Shown: piece by piece, positions 6,301 to 7,780 of the stretch
Layout of the letters: each line of letters begins with the position of its first letter
Position numbering within the stretch: position 1 is the first letter of the stretch
Assembly: GCA_020024735.1 (NCBI GenBank)
Contig: JAHHTI010000048.1
Span: 1-7,780, forward strand
Origin: Mycoplasmataceae bacterium
GTDB taxonomy: Bacteria > Bacillota_I > Bacilli_A > Mycoplasmatales > Mycoplasmoidaceae
Length of the DNA: 7,780 bases
Direction: 5' to 3'
Made by a program: the position numbers and the translations under genes
The notes under the pieces: model-generated
Seen by the model: the letters and a program-made list of their open reading frames with translations, nothing else
Database searches by the model: none
Told to the model about the DNA's origin: nothing

Positions 6301-7780
6301 TATTCTTTGAAAAAGTAGCTAATGGACAAACTGCTTACTCTACCATTCCTACACCTGTTTCATGAAACAAAGGTGATGTGCATAAAATTAGTATTGCTTT
6401 AACTAATATCACACCTCGAAATAAATCACCTGAAAAAGGTATCTTTGATCTTAAATTAACTAATCAGCCTGATTTAACTGCTGCTAATACCAAAACTTTT
6501 GATTTAGCTAACCACATCCTCTCACCAACCATTGATAGTGCTAAAACTTCAGCTGAATTAGTTAATAATTATTTAAATGGACAACAATATCAATACCAAG
6601 ATAGAGAAATTGATTATAGTGCATACCAAACCACTTCTCATAAATATAATAATAATTATGCTGATTTAATTCCTACTGATGAATACGGTTATATGTCATC
6701 GAAAATCAGAGAAGCTAACACTTTTTTTAAACCTCGCAAAGACTTTACCATTAGAAAACCTGTGTTACCTTACAAAGATAATAAAACAATTGTCTCTACC
6801 AATATCGGTTTAACTTTTGAAAAACCTCAAAGTGTAGGGTCATTCATTATTAATGAACCTTCTCAAAATAAAAATTTCTTTCCAAATGTTATCAATGCCA
6901 CTCTTACCATGTGAGATGGGCAAGTCAAAGTTTTTAATAATATTCAATTAACTAATAATGGATATGTCTTAGATCAAGTCTACCAAAATGTTACTAAAGT
7001 TGAATTTTTTATTGGCCATTATGATACCCAATCTAAAGGGTTATCCATTGGAGCAATTGATGTTTATCAAGAAACTACTTTTAGCAACCCTATTCCTAAT
7101 GATAATATTTATTATACATGAACTGAAAACTATTCTCCTAATGATAAAATTAATTCAGCTTTAAAAACAGATAAAGAAAGATGAGAAACATGAAGACCAA
7201 AATTTCCTCTTTATCATGGACCTGAAGATTATACCTATGTTATTTCAAAAATTTGTACCCAGTTTGTTAATCCTCAAACTTTAACTGCCATCGAAATGAC
7301 CAAAGGAGATTATTGACAAGCGTACTTTCCTGAATATTGAAATGTTAAACTAACTATGCTAGATGGTTCAGTAGTAGATTTAGGATGACAAAAAAACCAC
7401 TCTTTATCCTTATCCTCAGTAATTATTGACTTTGATGGTCAAACCTTCCATAATGTAACAAATGTGGATATTGATGTTATGCATTCAAGAACTATTCATG
7501 GTAAAGAAGAACCTGAAAGAAATGGGATTTCTATTGGACAACTGAAGTTTTCCAAAACTCCTTTAAATATTAGTAACGGGATAGGTATGAATAATCCTGC
7601 GATTAAATTAAATGGAAAAATTGTTTATGAAGAAAATGATCCTACAGTGAACTACACTAATATCAATAGTCATTACATAAAATCAACAGGAGTAGGAGAT
7701 ATTATTGAATTTACTTTAACCAATACTGACTACTTTAGAATCTTTGGAAGAAAGAATGTTGGTGATGGTTTATTTGATGT
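3237..7780 (+). CDS. giant cell-surface M60-like (enhancin/mucinase-type) metallopeptidase, 3'-partial
   Basis: One frame stays open for 1514 codons to the window edge if TGA is Trp (about 25 TGA and a single TGG). Residues 1-30 are a basic start (MKKHHK) and one hydrophobic segment without a usable lipobox, probably a membrane anchor. Residues 31-54 are a Pro/Asn/Gln linker. Residues 60-320 are unrecognised and rich in Tyr, Pro and charged residues. About 325-790 is an M60-like peptidase: LGLYAPAGELIKI, FGTPFGGNISI, AYFDGFTTEADW, then NWGVIHEINHNFE with zinc ligands H595 and H599 and catalytic E596, and PETNIVNLF with E615 as third ligand. Family members cleave mucin-type glycoproteins. Then follow an Ig/cadherin-like region (about 812-913), a PA14-like module (about 960-1070), two F5/8 type C-like modules (about 1140-1278 and 1301-1440) and the start of another module. 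It has its own promoter. The peptidase call is strong; the accessory domains are recognised by pattern only; the substrate is inferred. Confidence 0.88.
4209..5606 (+). other. M60-like peptidase domain
   Basis: Approximate limits of residues 325-790. The N-terminal beta part shows the family's LYAPAGE and PFGGNI motifs. The catalytic part has Trp-Gly-V-I before HEINH (codons at 5019-5033) and Glu615 (5079-5081) 15 residues after the second His, inside the HExxH(8-28)E spacing of M60. The following helical part contains SWEKLSSMF, comparable to the W.KL element seen after the active site in enhancin-like proteins. Confidence 0.82.
5670..5975 (+). other. Ig/cadherin-like region of the M60 protein
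   Basis: About 100 residues with IPAFAPYTFDF at the start, GGTLKLDENN and RLIYTPNPKQADAIDEF in the middle, and KIKVRQN at the end. The G-T-L... Y-T-P-N... D-E-F order recalls cadherin-like or bacterial Ig repeats. A spacer role is likely; the family assignment is tentative. Confidence 0.4.
6114..6446 (+). other. PA14-like domain of the M60 protein
   Basis: The core YYFSSKWDDGIKIMIDDNL (Asp1011, Asp1012, Gly1013) has the Y.F....DDG..l.iDg pattern of PA14 beta-barrels, followed by WNKGDVHKISIAL, like the W..G..y.i.i strand. PA14 domains often bind glycans or anchor to surfaces. Edges are approximate. Confidence 0.65.
6654..7070 (+). repeat. discoidin (F5/8 type C)-like module, copy A
   Basis: About 138 residues ending in GLSIGAIDVYQ, like the end of F5/8C domains. 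It shares with copy B the ordered motifs LTM-x-DG (Asp1227), NVT-x-V and SIG-x-x-x-x. The order of a strand IGLTFEKPQSVGSFII, a DG turn, a V-x-F strand and a final I-x-V strand suits a jelly-roll glycan-binding module of the CBM32 kind. Confidence 0.55.
7137..7556 (+). repeat. discoidin (F5/8 type C)-like module, copy B
   Basis: This is a second module of equal length, 149 residues downstream of copy A measured from DG to DG (Asp1376). It repeats LTM-x-DG, HNVTNV and ISIGQLKF. The DNA of the two copies has diverged, so this is an old protein-level duplication and not a recent DNA repeat. Confidence 0.55.
7671..7780 (+). other. start of a further beta-sandwich module, cut by the window edge
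   Basis: GDIIEFTLTNTDYFRIFG followed by G-L-F-D-V resembles galactose-binding-like modules in which a G..iEFtF.Gt....G strand pair precedes a f-x-V-x-DG strand. Only about 35 residues are visible. Confidence 0.35.

Noticed and set aside
1..7780. CRISPR array, tRNA, rRNA, insertion sequence
   Set aside because: I saw no regularly spaced direct repeats, no cloverleaf, no rRNA-like sequence and no transposase motifs or terminal inverted repeats.

Overview
The window comes from an AT-rich bacterium that reads TGA as tryptophan (translation table 4), which points to a mollicute of the Mycoplasma/Spiroplasma type. Every gene needs this code. The ATPase, the pseudouridine synthase, ribosomal protein S4, the lipoprotein signal peptidase and the giant surface protein are all interrupted by in-frame TGA at family-conserved or structurally sensible Trp positions, and are continuous when TGA is read as Trp. 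I cannot name the species.

Layout. Positions 2-955 (+) hold the C-terminal 317 residues of an AAA/DUF4143 ATPase that begins before the window. Positions 994-1692 (-) encode an RsuA-type 16S rRNA pseudouridine synthase, convergent with the ATPase. Between it and the divergent rpsD gene (1880-2479, +) lies a 187-bp regulatory region. Its two predicted promoters are interlocked on opposite strands, and on the rpsD side it carries a leader of about 140 nt that can fold and bury the ribosome binding site. This resembles an S4 autoregulatory leader. lspA (2495-3148, +) follows rpsD after 15 bp, probably in the same operon.

From 3237 to the right edge (7780, no stop reached) runs one very large gene with its own near-consensus promoter and almost no 5' UTR. 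It encodes at least 1514 residues: an N-terminal membrane anchor, a Pro/Asn/Gln-rich linker, an N-terminal region I do not recognise, an M60-like (enhancin/mucinase-type) zinc metallopeptidase with the HEINH...E motif, an Ig/cadherin-like region, a PA14-like module, two tandem discoidin (F5/8 type C)-like modules, and the start of another beta-sandwich module.

How it fits together. The left half is housekeeping (rRNA modification, a ribosomal protein, lipoprotein maturation) plus an accessory ATPase. The right half looks like a host-interaction device: a cell-tethered protease with several carbohydrate-binding-like domains, plausibly directed at mucin or other glycoproteins. That substrate is inferred from family and architecture and cannot be read from the sequence.
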